Below the pieces are notes generated by a model. The model was not told the origin of the DNA. It saw nothing but the letters and a program-made list of their open reading frames with translations, and ran no database searches. From Parapristionchus giblindavisi (taxonomy: Eukaryota > Nematoda > Chromadorea > Rhabditida > Diplogasteridae), in NCBI GenBank assembly GCA_943737045.1, contig CALSFV010000045.1, positions 682,001 through 746,000 on the forward strand: 64,000 nucleotides of DNA, given 5' to 3'. Shown here one piece after another: positions 24,101 to 35,520 of this stretch. Every line of letters begins with the position of its first letter. Position 1 is the stretch's first letter. The translations under genes were made by a program, and so were the position numbers.

Positions 24101-24992
24101 GCAATATCTTATTCAGAATTTTTTGCTCTTTCAAATGATGTATAACAACATGGGTGTTGCTGAAAATCTATCTTGTCATGAATTATTTTGAGCCAAAATG
24201 TACACTTCGGTCAATGTAGCAGGTGTGAAAGCTTATAGATCGACGTGAACAGAGCTCTATCTTATTCAGAATTTTTTGCTCTTTCACCCAGTATATCACA
24301 CGATGGGTTATCTTTGTAATATTTTGTCTCATAACCTGTTTTGTTCTTATCAGAGTGAAAGTTACTTTTGTACTTCGGTCAATGTAGCAGGTGTGAAAGC
24401 TTATAGATCGACGTGAACTGAGCTCTATCTCATTCAGAATTTTTTGCTCTTTCAAATGATATATAACAACATGGGTGATGCTGAAAATCTATCTTGTCAT
24501 GAATTATTTTGAGCCAAAATGTACACTTCGGTCAATGTAGCAGGTGTGAAAGCTTATAGATCGGCGTGAAAAGAGCTCTATCTTATTCAGAATTTTTTGC
24601 TCTTTCACCCAGTATATCACACGATGGGTTATCTTTGTAATTTTTTGTCTCATAACCTGTTTTGTTCTTATCGGAGTGAAAGTTACTTTTGTACTTCGGT
24701 CAATGTAGCAGGTGTGAAAGCTTATAAATCGACGTGAACAGAGCTCTATCTTATTCAGAATTTTTTGCTCTTTCACCCAGTATATCACACGATGGGTTAT
24801 CTTTGTAATTTTTTGTCTCATAACCTGTTTTGTTCTTATCAGAGTGAAAGTTACTTTTGTACTTCGGTCAATGTAGCAGGTGTGAAAGCTTATAGATCGA
24901 CGTGAATTGAGCTCTATCTCATTCAGAATTTTTTGCTCTTTCAAATGATATATAACAACATGGGTGATGCTGAAAATCTATCTTGTCATGAA

Positions 24993-25601
24993 TTATTTTG
25001 AGCCAAAATGTACACTTCGGTCAATGTAGCAGGTGTGAAAGCTTATAGATCGACGTGAACAGAGCTCTATCTTATTCAGCATTTTTTGCTCTTTCACCCA
25101 GTATATCACACGATAGGTTATCTTTGTAATTTTTTGTCTCATAACCTGTTTTGTTCTTATCAGAGTGAAAGTTACTTTTGTACTTCGGTCAATGTAGCAG
25201 GTGTGAAAGCTTATAGATCGGCGTGAAAAGAGCTCTATCTTATTCAGAATTTTTTGCTCTTTCACCCAGTATATCACACGATGGGTTATCTTTGTAAGTT
25301 TTTGTCTCATAACCTGTTTTGTTCTTATCAGAGTGAAAGTTACTTTTGTACTTCGGTCAATGTAGCAGGTGTGAAAGCTTATAAATCGACGTGAACAGAG
25401 CTCTATCTTATTCAGAATTTTTTGCTCTTTCACCCAGTATATCACACGATGGGTTATCTTTGTAATTTTTTGTCTCATAACCTGTTTTGTTCTTATCAGA
25501 GTGAAAGTTACTTTTGTACTTCGGTCAATGTAGCAGGTGTGAAAGCTTATAGATCGACGTGAACTGAGCTCTATCTCATTCAGAATTTTTTGCTCGTTCA
25601 A
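24993..25601 (-). repeat. Run of three consecutive B monomers (BBB)
   Basis: Three B spacers follow one another without an A between (spacers near 25095, 25265 and 25432). Because B is 168 bp and open in this frame, the run gives a 202-codon ORF ending at a TAA in the next A spacer. The run recurs in the later HOR copies at 31077, 35908 and 41056. I regard it as a structural variant of the satellite, not a gene: the predicted product is just the same 56-residue unit repeated, and the opposite strand is open over parts of it too. Confidence 0.85.
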
Positions 25602-26536
25602 ATGATATATAACAACATGGGTGATGCTGAAAATCTATCTTGTCATGAATTATTTTGAGCCAAAATGTACACTTCGGTCAATGTAGCAGGTGTGAAAGCT
25701 TATAGATCGGCGTGAAAAGAGCTCTATCTTATTCAGAATTTTTTGCTCTTTCACCCAGTATATCACACGATGGGTTATCTTTGTAATTTTTTGTCTCATA
25801 ACCTGTTTTGTTCTTATCAGAGTGAAAGTTACTTTTGTACTTCGGTCAATGTAGCAGGTGTGAAAGCTTATATATCGACGTCAACTGAGCTCTATCTTAT
25901 TCAGAATTTTTTGCTCTTTCAAATGATATATAACAACATGGGTGTTGCTGAAAATCTATCTTGTCATGAATTATTTTGAGCCAAAATGTAAACTTCGGTC
26001 AATGTAGCAGGTGTGAAAGCTTATATATCGACGTGAACTGAGCTATATCTTATTCAGAATTTTTTGCTCTTTCAAATGATATATAACAACATGGGTGTTG
26101 CTGAAAATCTATCTTGTCATGAATTATTTTGAGCCAAAATGTAAACTTCGGTCAATGTAGCAGGTGTGAAAGCTTATATAGCGACGTGAACTGAGCTCTA
26201 TCTTATTCAGAATTTTTTGCTCTTTCACCCAGTATATCACACGATGGGTTATCTTTGTAATTTTTTGTCTCATAACCTGTTTTGTTCTTATCAGAGTGAA
26301 AGTTACTTTTGTACTTCGGTCAATGTAGCAGGTGTGAAAGCTTATATATCGACGTGAACTGAGCTCTATCTTATTCAGAATTTTTTGCTCTTTCAAATGA
26401 TATATAACAACATGGGTGTTGCAGAAAATCTATCTTGTCATGAATTATTTTGAGCCAAATGTACACTTCGGTCAATGTAGCAGGTGTGAAAGCTTATAGA
26501 TCGACGTGAACAGAGCTCTATCTTATTCAGCATTTT

Positions 26537-27502
26537 TTGCTCTTTCACCCAGTATATCATACGATGGGTTATCTTTGTAATTTTTTGTCTCATAACCTGT
26601 TTTGTTCTTATCAGAGTGAAAGTTACTTTTGTACTTCGGTCAATGTAGCAGGTGTGAAAGCTTATATATCGACGTGGACTGAGCTCTATCTTATTCAGAA
26701 TTTTTTTGCTCTTTCAAATGATATATAACAACATGGGTGTTGCTGAAAATCTATCTTGTCATGAATTATTTTGAGCCAAAATGTAAACTTCGGTCAATGT
26801 AGCAGGTGTGAAAGCTTATATAGCGACGTGAACAGAGCTCTATCTTATTCAGCATTTTTTGCTCTTTCACCCAGTATATCATACGATGGGTTATCTTTGT
26901 AATTTTTTGTCTCATAACCTGTTTTGTTCTTATCAGAGTGAAAGTTACTTTTGTACTTCGGTCAATGTAGCAGGTGTGAAAGCTTATATATCGACGTGGA
27001 CTGAGCTCTATCTTATTCAGAATTTTTTTGCTCTTTCAAATGATATATAACAACATGGGTGTTGCTGAAAATCTATCTTGTCATGAATTATTTTGAGCCA
27101 AAATGTAAACTTCGGTCAATGTAGCAGGTGTGAAAGCTTATAGATCGACGTGAACAGAGCTCTATCTTATTCAGCATTTTTTGCTCTTTCACCCAGTATA
27201 TCATACGATGGGTTATCTTTGTAATTTTTTGTCTCATAACCTGTTTTGTTCTTATCAGAGTGAAAGTTACTTTTGTACTTCGGTCAATGTAGCAGGTGTG
27301 AAAGCTTATATATCGACGTGGACTGAGCTCTATCTTATTCAGAATTTTTTTGCTCTTTCAAATGATATATAACAACATGGGTGTTGCTGAAAATCTATCT
27401 TGTCATGAATTATTTTGAGCCAAAATGTAAACTTCGGTCAATGTAGCAGGTGTGAAAGCTTATATAGCGACGTGAACTGAGCTCTATCTTATTCAGAATT
27501 TT
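26537..27502 (-). repeat. Three tandem 322-bp AB dimers
   Basis: Three nearly identical AB dimers spaced 322 bp (26537, 26859, 27181) rather than 321. Each has one extra T (AATTTTTTTGCTC) and the GACGTGGACTGAG form. The first two are followed by TATATAGCGACG or TATAGATCGACG, so they are distinguishable. The triplet is repeated intact in the later HOR copies at 32621, 37452 and 42600, so it predates the large duplications. Confidence 0.85.
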
Positions 27503-28350
27503 TTGCTCTTTCACCCAGTATATCACACGATGGCTTATGTTTGTAATTTTTTGTCTCATAACCTGTTTTGTTCTTATCAGAGTGAAAGTTACTTTTGTAC
27601 TTCGGTCAATGTAGCAGGTGTGAAAGCTTATATATCGACGTGAACTGAGCTCTATCTTATTCGGAATTTTTTGCTCTTTCAAATGATATATAACAACATG
27701 GGTGTTGCTGAAAATCTATCTTGTCATGAATTATTTTGAGCCAAATGTACACTTCGGTCAATGTAGCAGGTGTGAAAGCTTATAGATCGACGTGAACAGA
27801 GCTCTATCTTATTCAGCATTTTTTGCTCTTTCACCCAGTATATCATACGATGGGTTATCTTTGTAATTTTTTGTCTCATAACCTGTTTTGTTCTTATCAG
27901 AGTGAAAGTTACTTTTGTACTTCGGTCAATGTAGCAGGTGTGAAAGCTTATATATCGACGTGGACTGAGCTCTATCTTATTCAGAATTTTTTGCTCTTTC
28001 AAATGATATATAACAACATGGGTGTTGCTGAAAATCTATCTTGTCATGAATTATTTTGAGCCAAAATGTACACTTCGGTCAATGTAGCAGGTGTGAAAGC
28101 TTATAGATCGACGTGAACAGAGCTCTATCTTATTCAGAATTTTTTGCTCTTTCACCCAGTATATCACACGATGGGTTATCTTTGTAATATTTTGTCTCAT
28201 AACCTGTTTTGTTCTTATCAGAGTGAAAGTTACTTTTGTACTTCGGTCAATGTAGCAGGTGTGAAAGCTTATAGATCGACGTGAACTGAGCTCTATCTCA
28301 TTCAGAATTTTTTGCTCTTTCAAATGATATATAACAACATGGGTGATGCT

Positions 28351-31300
28351 GAAAATCTATCTTGTCATGAATTATTTTGAGCCAAAATGTACACTTCGGT
28401 CAATGTAGCAGGTGTGAATGCTTATAGATCGACGTGAACTGAGCAATATCTTATTCAGAATTTTTTGCTCTTTCAAATGATGTATAACAACATGGGTGTT
28501 GCTGAAAATCTATCTTGTCATGAATTATTTTGAGCCAAAATGTACACTTCGGTCAATGTAGCAGGTGTGAAAGCTTATAGATCGACGTGAACAGAGCTCT
28601 ATCTTATTCAGAATTTTTTGCTCTTTCACCCAGTATATCACACGATGGGTTATCTTAGTAATATTTTGTCTCATAACCTGTTTTGTTCTTATCAGAGTGA
28701 AAGTTACTTTTGTACTTCGGTCAATGTAGCAGGTGTGAAAGCTTATATATCGACGTGAACTGAGCTTTATCTTATTCAGAATTTTTTGCTCTTTCAAATG
28801 ATATATAACAACATGGGTGTTGCTGAAAATCTATCTTGTCATGAATTATTTTGAGCCAAATGTACACTTCGGTCAATGTAGCAGGTGTGAAAGCTTATAG
28901 ATCGACGTGAACAGAGCTCTATCTTATTCAGAATTTTTTGCTCTTTCACCCAGTATATCACACGATGGGTTATCTTTGTAATATTTTGTCTCATAACCTG
29001 TTTTGTTCTTATCAGAGTGAAAGTTACTTTTGTACTTCGGTCAATGTAGCAGGTGTGAAAGCTTATATATCGACGTGAACTGAGCTCTATCTTATTCAGA
29101 ATTTTTTGCTCTTTCAAATGATATATAACAACATGGGTGTTGCTGAAAATCTATCTTGTCATGAATTATTTTGAGCCAAAATGTAAACTTCGGTCAATGT
29201 AGCAGGTGTGAAAGCTTATATAGCGACGTGAACTGAGCTCTATCTTATTCAGAATTTTTTGCTCTTTCACCCAGTATATCACACGATGGGTTATCTTTGT
29301 AATTTTTTGTCTCATAACCTGTTTTGTTCTTATCAGAGTGAAAGTTACTTTTGTACTTCGGTCAATGTAGCAGGTGTGAAAGCTTATATATCGACGTGAA
29401 CTGAGCTCTATCTTATTCAGAATTTTTTGCTCTTTCAAATGATATATAACAACATGGGTGTTGCTGAAAATCTATCTTTTCATGAATTATTTTGAGCCAA
29501 AATGTAAACTTCGGTCAATGTAGCAGGTGTGAAAGCTTATATAGTGACGTGAACTGAGCTCTATCTTATTCAGAATTTTTTGCTCTTTCACCCAGTATAT
29601 CACACGATGGGTTATCTTTGTAATTTTTTGTCTCATAACCTGTTTTGTTCTTATCAGAGTGAAAGTTACTTTTGTACTTCGGTCAATGTAGCAGGTGTGA
29701 AAGCTTATATATCGACGTGAACTGAGCTCTATCTTATTCAGAATTTTTTGCTCTTTCAAATGATATATAACAACATGGGTGTTGCTGAAAATCTATCTTG
29801 TCATGAATTATTTTGAGCCAAAATGTACACTTCGGTCAATGTAGCAGGTGTGAAAGCTTATAGATCGACGTGAACTGAGCAATATCTTATTCAGAATTTT
29901 TTGCTCTTTCAAATGATGTATAACAACATGGGTGTTGCTGAAAATCTATCTTGTCATGAATTATTTTGAGCCAAAATGTACACTTCGGTCAATGTAGCAG
30001 GTGTGAAAGATTATAGATCGACGTGAACTGAGCAATATCTTATCCAGAATTTTTTGCTCTTTCAAATGATATATAACAACATGGGTGTTGCTGAAAATCT
30101 ATCTTGTCATGAATTATTTTGAGCCAAAATGTACACTTCGGTCAATGTAGCAGGTGTGAAAGCTTATAGATCGACGTGAACTGAGCAATATCTTATTCAG
30201 AATTTTTTGCTCTTTCAAATGATGTATAACAACATGGGTGTTGCTGAAAATCTATCTTGTCATGAATTATTTTGAGCCAAAATGTACACTTCGGTCAATG
30301 TAGCAGGTGTGAAAGCTTATAGATCGACGTGAACAGAGCTCTATCTTATTCAGAATTTTTTGCTCTTTCACCCAGTATATCACACGATGGGTTATCTTTG
30401 TAATATTTTGTCTCATAACCTGTTTTGTTCTTATCAGAGTGAAAGTTACTTTTGTACTTCGGTCAATGTAGCAGGTGTGAAAGCTTATAGATCGACGTGA
30501 ACTGAGCTCTATCTCATTCAGAATTTTTTGCTCTTTCAAATGATATATAACAACATGGGTGATGCTGAAAATCTATCTTGTCATGAATTATTTTGAGCCA
30601 AAATGTACACTTCGGTCAATGTAGCAGGTGTGAAAGCTTATAGATCGGCGTGAAAAGAGCTCTATCTTATTCAGAATTTTTTGCTCTTTCACCCAGTATA
30701 TCACACGATGGGTTATCTTTGTAATTTTTTGTCTCATAACCTGTTTTGTTCTTATCGGAGTGAAAGTTACTTTTGTACTTCGGTCAATGTAGCAGGTGTG
30801 AAAGCTTATAAATCGACGTGAACAGAGCTCTATCTTATTCAGAATTTTTTGCTCTTTCACCCAGTATATCACACGATGGGTTATCTTTGTAATTTTTTGT
30901 CTCATAACCTGTTTTGTTCTTATCAGAGTGAAAGTTACTTTTGTACTTCGGTCAATGTAGCAGGTGTGAAAGCTTATAGATCGACGTGAATTGAGCTCTA
31001 TCTCATTCAGAATTTTTTGCTCTTTCAAATGATATATAACAACATGGGTGATGCTGAAAATCTATCTTGTCATGAATTATTTTGAGCCAAAATGTACACT
31101 TCGGTCAATGTAGCAGGTGTGAAAGCTTATAGATCGACGTGAACAGAGCTCTATCTTATTCAGCATTTTTTGCTCTTTCACCCAGTATATCACACGATAG
31201 GTTATCTTTGTAATTTTTTGTCTCATAACCTGTTTTGTTCTTATCAGAGTGAAAGTTACTTTTGTACTTCGGTCAATGTAGCAGGTGTGAAAGCTTATAG

Positions 31301-34300
31301 ATCGGCGTGAAAAGAGCTCTATCTTATTCAGAATTTTTTGCTCTTTCACCCAGTATATCACACGATGGGTTATCTTTGTAAGTTTTTGTCTCATAACCTG
31401 TTTTGTTCTTATCAGAGTGAAAGTTACTTTTGTACTTCGGTCAATGTAGCAGGTGTGAAAGCTTATAAATCGACGTGAACAGAGCTCTATCTTATTCAGA
31501 ATTTTTTGCTCTTTCACCCAGTATATCACACGATGGGTTATCTTTGTAATTTTTTGTCTCATAACCTGTTTTGTTCTTATCAGAGTGAAAGTTACTTTTG
31601 TACTTCGGTCAATGTAGCAGGTGTGAAAGCTTATAGATCGACGTGAACTGAGCTCTATCTCATTCAGAATTTTTTGCTCGTTCAAATGATATATAACAAC
31701 ATGGGTGATGCTGAAAATCTATCTTGTCATGAATTATTTTGAGCCAAAATGTACACTTCGGTCAATGTAGCAGGTGTGAAAGCTTATAGATCGGCGTGAA
31801 AAGAGCTCTATCTTATTCAGAATTTTTTGCTCTTTCACCCAGTATATCACACGATGGGTTATCTTTGTAATTTTTTGTCTCATAACCTGTTTTGTTCTTA
31901 TCAGAGTGAAAGTTACTTTTGTACTTCGGTCAATGTAGCAGGTGTGAAAGCTTATATATCGACGTCAACTGAGCTCTATCTTATTCAGAATTTTTTGCTC
32001 TTTCAAATGATATATAACAACATGGGTGTTGCTGAAAATCTATCTTGTCATGAATTATTTTGAGCCAAAATGTAAACTTCGGTCAATGTAGCAGGTGTGA
32101 AAGCTTATATATCGACGTGAACTGAGCTATATCTTATTCAGAATTTTTTGCTCTTTCAAATGATATATAACAACATGGGTGTTGCTGAAAATCTATCTTG
32201 TCATGAATTATTTTGAGCCAAAATGTAAACTTCGGTCAATGTAGCAGGTGTGAAAGCTTATATAGCGACGTGAACTGAGCTCTATCTTATTCAGAATTTT
32301 TTGCTCTTTCACCCAGTATATCACACGATGGGTTATCTTTGTAATTTTTTGTCTCATAACCTGTTTTGTTCTTATCAGAGTGAAAGTTACTTTTGTACTT
32401 CGGTCAATGTAGCAGGTGTGAAAGCTTATATATCGACGTGAACTGAGCTCTATCTTATTCAGAATTTTTTGCTCTTTCAAATGATATATAACAACATGGG
32501 TGTTGCAGAAAATCTATCTTGTCATGAATTATTTTGAGCCAAATGTACACTTCGGTCAATGTAGCAGGTGTGAAAGCTTATAGATCGACGTGAACAGAGC
32601 TCTATCTTATTCAGCATTTTTTGCTCTTTCACCCAGTATATCATACGATGGGTTATCTTTGTAATTTTTTGTCTCATAACCTGTTTTGTTCTTATCAGAG
32701 TGAAAGTTACTTTTGTACTTCGGTCAATGTAGCAGGTGTGAAAGCTTATATATCGACGTGGACTGAGCTCTATCTTATTCAGAATTTTTTTGCTCTTTCA
32801 AATGATATATAACAACATGGGTGTTGCTGAAAATCTATCTTGTCATGAATTATTTTGAGCCAAAATGTAAACTTCGGTCAATGTAGCAGGTGTGAAAGCT
32901 TATATAGCGACGTGAACAGAGCTCTATCTTATTCAGCATTTTTTGCTCTTTCACCCAGTATATCATACGATGGGTTATCTTTGTAATTTTTTGTCTCATA
33001 ACCTGTTTTGTTCTTATCAGAGTGAAAGTTACTTTTGTACTTCGGTCAATGTAGCAGGTGTGAAAGCTTATATATCGACGTGGACTGAGCTCTATCTTAT
33101 TCAGAATTTTTTTGCTCTTTCAAATGATATATAACAACATGGGTGTTGCTGAAAATCTATCTTGTCATGAATTATTTTGAGCCAAAATGTAAACTTCGGT
33201 CAATGTAGCAGGTGTGAAAGCTTATAGATCGACGTGAACAGAGCTCTATCTTATTCAGCATTTTTTGCTCTTTCACCCAGTATATCATACGATGGGTTAT
33301 CTTTGTAATTTTTTGTCTCATAACCTGTTTTGTTCTTATCAGAGTGAAAGTTACTTTTGTACTTCGGTCAATGTAGCAGGTGTGAAAGCTTATATATCGA
33401 CGTGGACTGAGCTCTATCTTATTCAGAATTTTTTTGCTCTTTCAAATGATATATAACAACATGGGTGTTGCTGAAAATCTATCTTGTCATGAATTATTTT
33501 GAGCCAAAATGTAAACTTCGGTCAATGTAGCAGGTGTGAAAGCTTATATAGCGACGTGAACTGAGCTCTATCTTATTCAGAATTTTTTGCTCTTTCACCC
33601 AGTATATCACACGATGGCTTATGTTTGTAATTTTTTGTCTCATAACCTGTTTTGTTCTTATCAGAGTGAAAGTTACTTTTGTACTTCGGTCAATGTAGCA
33701 GGTGTGAAAGCTTATATATCGACGTGAACTGAGCTCTATCTTATTCGGAATTTTTTGCTCTTTCAAATGATATATAACAACATGGGTGTTGCTGAAAATC
33801 TATCTTGTCATGAATTATTTTGAGCCAAATGTACACTTCGGTCAATGTAGCAGGTGTGAAAGCTTATAGATCGACGTGAACAGAGCTCTATCTTATTCAG
33901 CATTTTTTGCTCTTTCACCCAGTATATCATACGATGGGTTATCTTTGTAATTTTTTGTCTCATAACCTGTTTTGTTCTTATCAGAGTGAAAGTTACTTTT
34001 GTACTTCGGTCAATGTAGCAGGTGTGAAAGCTTATATATCGACGTGGACTGAGCTCTATCTTATTCAGAATTTTTTGCTCTTTCAAATGATATATAACAA
34101 CATGGGTGTTGCTGAAAATCTATCTTGTCATGAATTATTTTGAGCCAAAATGTACACTTCGGTCAATGTAGCAGGTGTGAAAGCTTATAGATCGACGTGA
34201 ACAGAGCTCTATCTTATTCAGAATTTTTTGCTCTTTCACCCAGTATATCACACGATGGGTTATCTTTGTAATATTTTGTCTCATAACCTGTTTTGTTCTT

Positions 34301-34434
34301 ATCAGAGTGAAAGTTACTTTTGTACTTCGGTCAATGTAGCAGGTGTGAAAGCTTATAGATCGACGTGAACTGAGCTCTATCTCATTCAGAATTTTTTGCT
34401 CTTTCAAATGATATATAACAACATGGGTGATGCT
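28351..34434 (-). repeat. HOR copy 2: 38 monomers, 6084 bp
   Basis: Tandem copy of 22588-28350. Offset is 5763 bp at the start and 6084 bp after about 29.5 kb, because one AB dimer (321 bp) is present twice here (29166 and 29487). The second of these dimers has two private substitutions (CTTTTCATG at about 29478 and TATAGTGACG at about 29543). All other marks of copy 1, including the BB and BBB runs and the triple 322-bp dimers, are present at the expected offset. Confidence 0.9.
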
Positions 34435-34557
34435 GAAAATCTATCTTGTCATGAATTATTTTGAGCCAAAATGTACACTTCGGTCAATGTAGCAGGTGTG
34501 AAAGCTTATAGATCGGCGTGAAAAGAGCTCTATCTTATTCAGAATTTTTTGCTCTTT
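33835..34557 (-). repeat. Direct repeat left of inverted island 2
   Basis: The end of HOR copy 2 (CAGCATTTTTTGC and CATACGATGGG monomers, then a GTAATATTTTGTC B and a GGCGTGAAAAGAG segment) recurs at 34798-35520 with an offset of 963 bp. The copy stops at GCTCTTTC, where island 2 begins. Confidence 0.82.
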
Positions 34558-34559
34558 CG

Positions 34560-34844
34560 AATGATATATAACAACATGGGTGTTGTTGTAAATCTATCTT
34601 GTCATGAATTATTTTGAGCCAAAATGTACACTTCGGTCAATGTAGCAGGTGTGAAAGCTTATAGATCGACGTGAACAGAGCTCTATCTTATTCAGAATTT
34701 TTTGCTCTTTCACCCAGTATATCACACGATGGGTTATCTATGTAATTTTTTGTCTCATAACATGTTTTGTTCTTATCAGAGTGAAAGTTACTTTTGTACT
34801 TCGGTCAATGTAGCAGGTGTGAAAGCTTATAGATCGACGTGAAC
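34560..34844 (-). repeat. Inverted island 2: copy of forward array 744-1028
   Basis: Reverse complement of 744-1028 (paired positions sum to 35588), exact as far as I can read; one mismatch lies at the outer edge (34559). It carries two variants found in the window only here and in that source: CTATGTAATT (source AATTACATAG at 841) and TTGTTGTAAATC (source GATTTACAACAAC at 994). The B spacer has the forward-array ATAACATGTTTTG form, unlike all B spacers around it. The right edge is set by GAACAGAG here against the source's CTCAGTTC. Confidence 0.9.
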
Positions 34845-35520
34845 AGAGCTCTATCTTATTCAGCATTTTTTGCTCTTTCACCCAGTATATCATACGATGG
34901 GTTATCTTTGTAATTTTTTGTCTCATAACCTGTTTTGTTCTTATCAGAGTGAAAGTTACTTTTGTACTTCGGTCAATGTAGCAGGTGTGAAAGCTTATAT
35001 ATCGACGTGGACTGAGCTCTATCTTATTCAGAATTTTTTGCTCTTTCAAATGATATATAACAACATGGGTGTTGCTGAAAATCTATCTTGTCATGAATTA
35101 TTTTGAGCCAAAATGTACACTTCGGTCAATGTAGCAGGTGTGAAAGCTTATAGATCGACGTGAACAGAGCTCTATCTTATTCAGAATTTTTTGCTCTTTC
35201 ACCCAGTATATCACACGATGGGTTATCTTTGTAATATTTTGTCTCATAACCTGTTTTGTTCTTATCAGAGTGAAAGTTACTTTTGTACTTCGGTCAATGT
35301 AGCAGGTGTGAAAGCTTATAGATCGACGTGAACTGAGCTCTATCTCATTCAGAATTTTTTGCTCTTTCAAATGATATATAACAACATGGGTGATGCTGAA
35401 AATCTATCTTGTCATGAATTATTTTGAGCCAAAATGTACACTTCGGTCAATGTAGCAGGTGTGAAAGCTTATAGATCGGCGTGAAAAGAGCTCTATCTTA
35501 TTCAGAATTTTTTGCTCTTT
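34798..35520 (-). repeat. Direct repeat right of inverted island 2
   Basis: Second copy of 33835-34557 at an offset of 963 bp, so island 2 also sits between two direct copies of its flank. Its last part merges into HOR copy 3, matching 30267 onward at an offset of 4831 bp. The switch from one match to the other falls within the GTAATATTTTG B and its neighbours. Confidence 0.82.

Larger units (their letters stand above)
22588..28350 (-). repeat. HOR copy 1: 36 monomers, 5763 bp
   Basis: I read 19 A and 17 B monomers in this block. That predicts 19x153 + 17x168 = 5763 bp, exactly the offset to the next copy; three one-base deletions (CAAATGTAC) and three one-base insertions (T7) cancel. Order along the plus strand is ABABABAAAABABBABBBABAABABABABABABABA. 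Recognisable parts are a CTTAGTAATATTTTG B near 22890, a BB run (24.6-24.9 kb), a BBB run (25.1-25.5 kb), three 322-bp dimers (26.5-27.4 kb) and a GGCTTATGTTTG B near 27533. Left edge placed by the GGGTGTTGC/GGGTGATGC difference. Confidence 0.9.

Noticed and set aside
24993..25601. 202-codon ORF (and 146-codon ORFs at 24504, 30588, 35419, 40567, 47320) as a repeat protein gene
   Set aside because: It is three B monomers read through. The 56-residue unit repeats exactly with monomer length, ends at the same TAA in the next A spacer, overlaps ORFs on the other strand and has no promoter or unique sequence.
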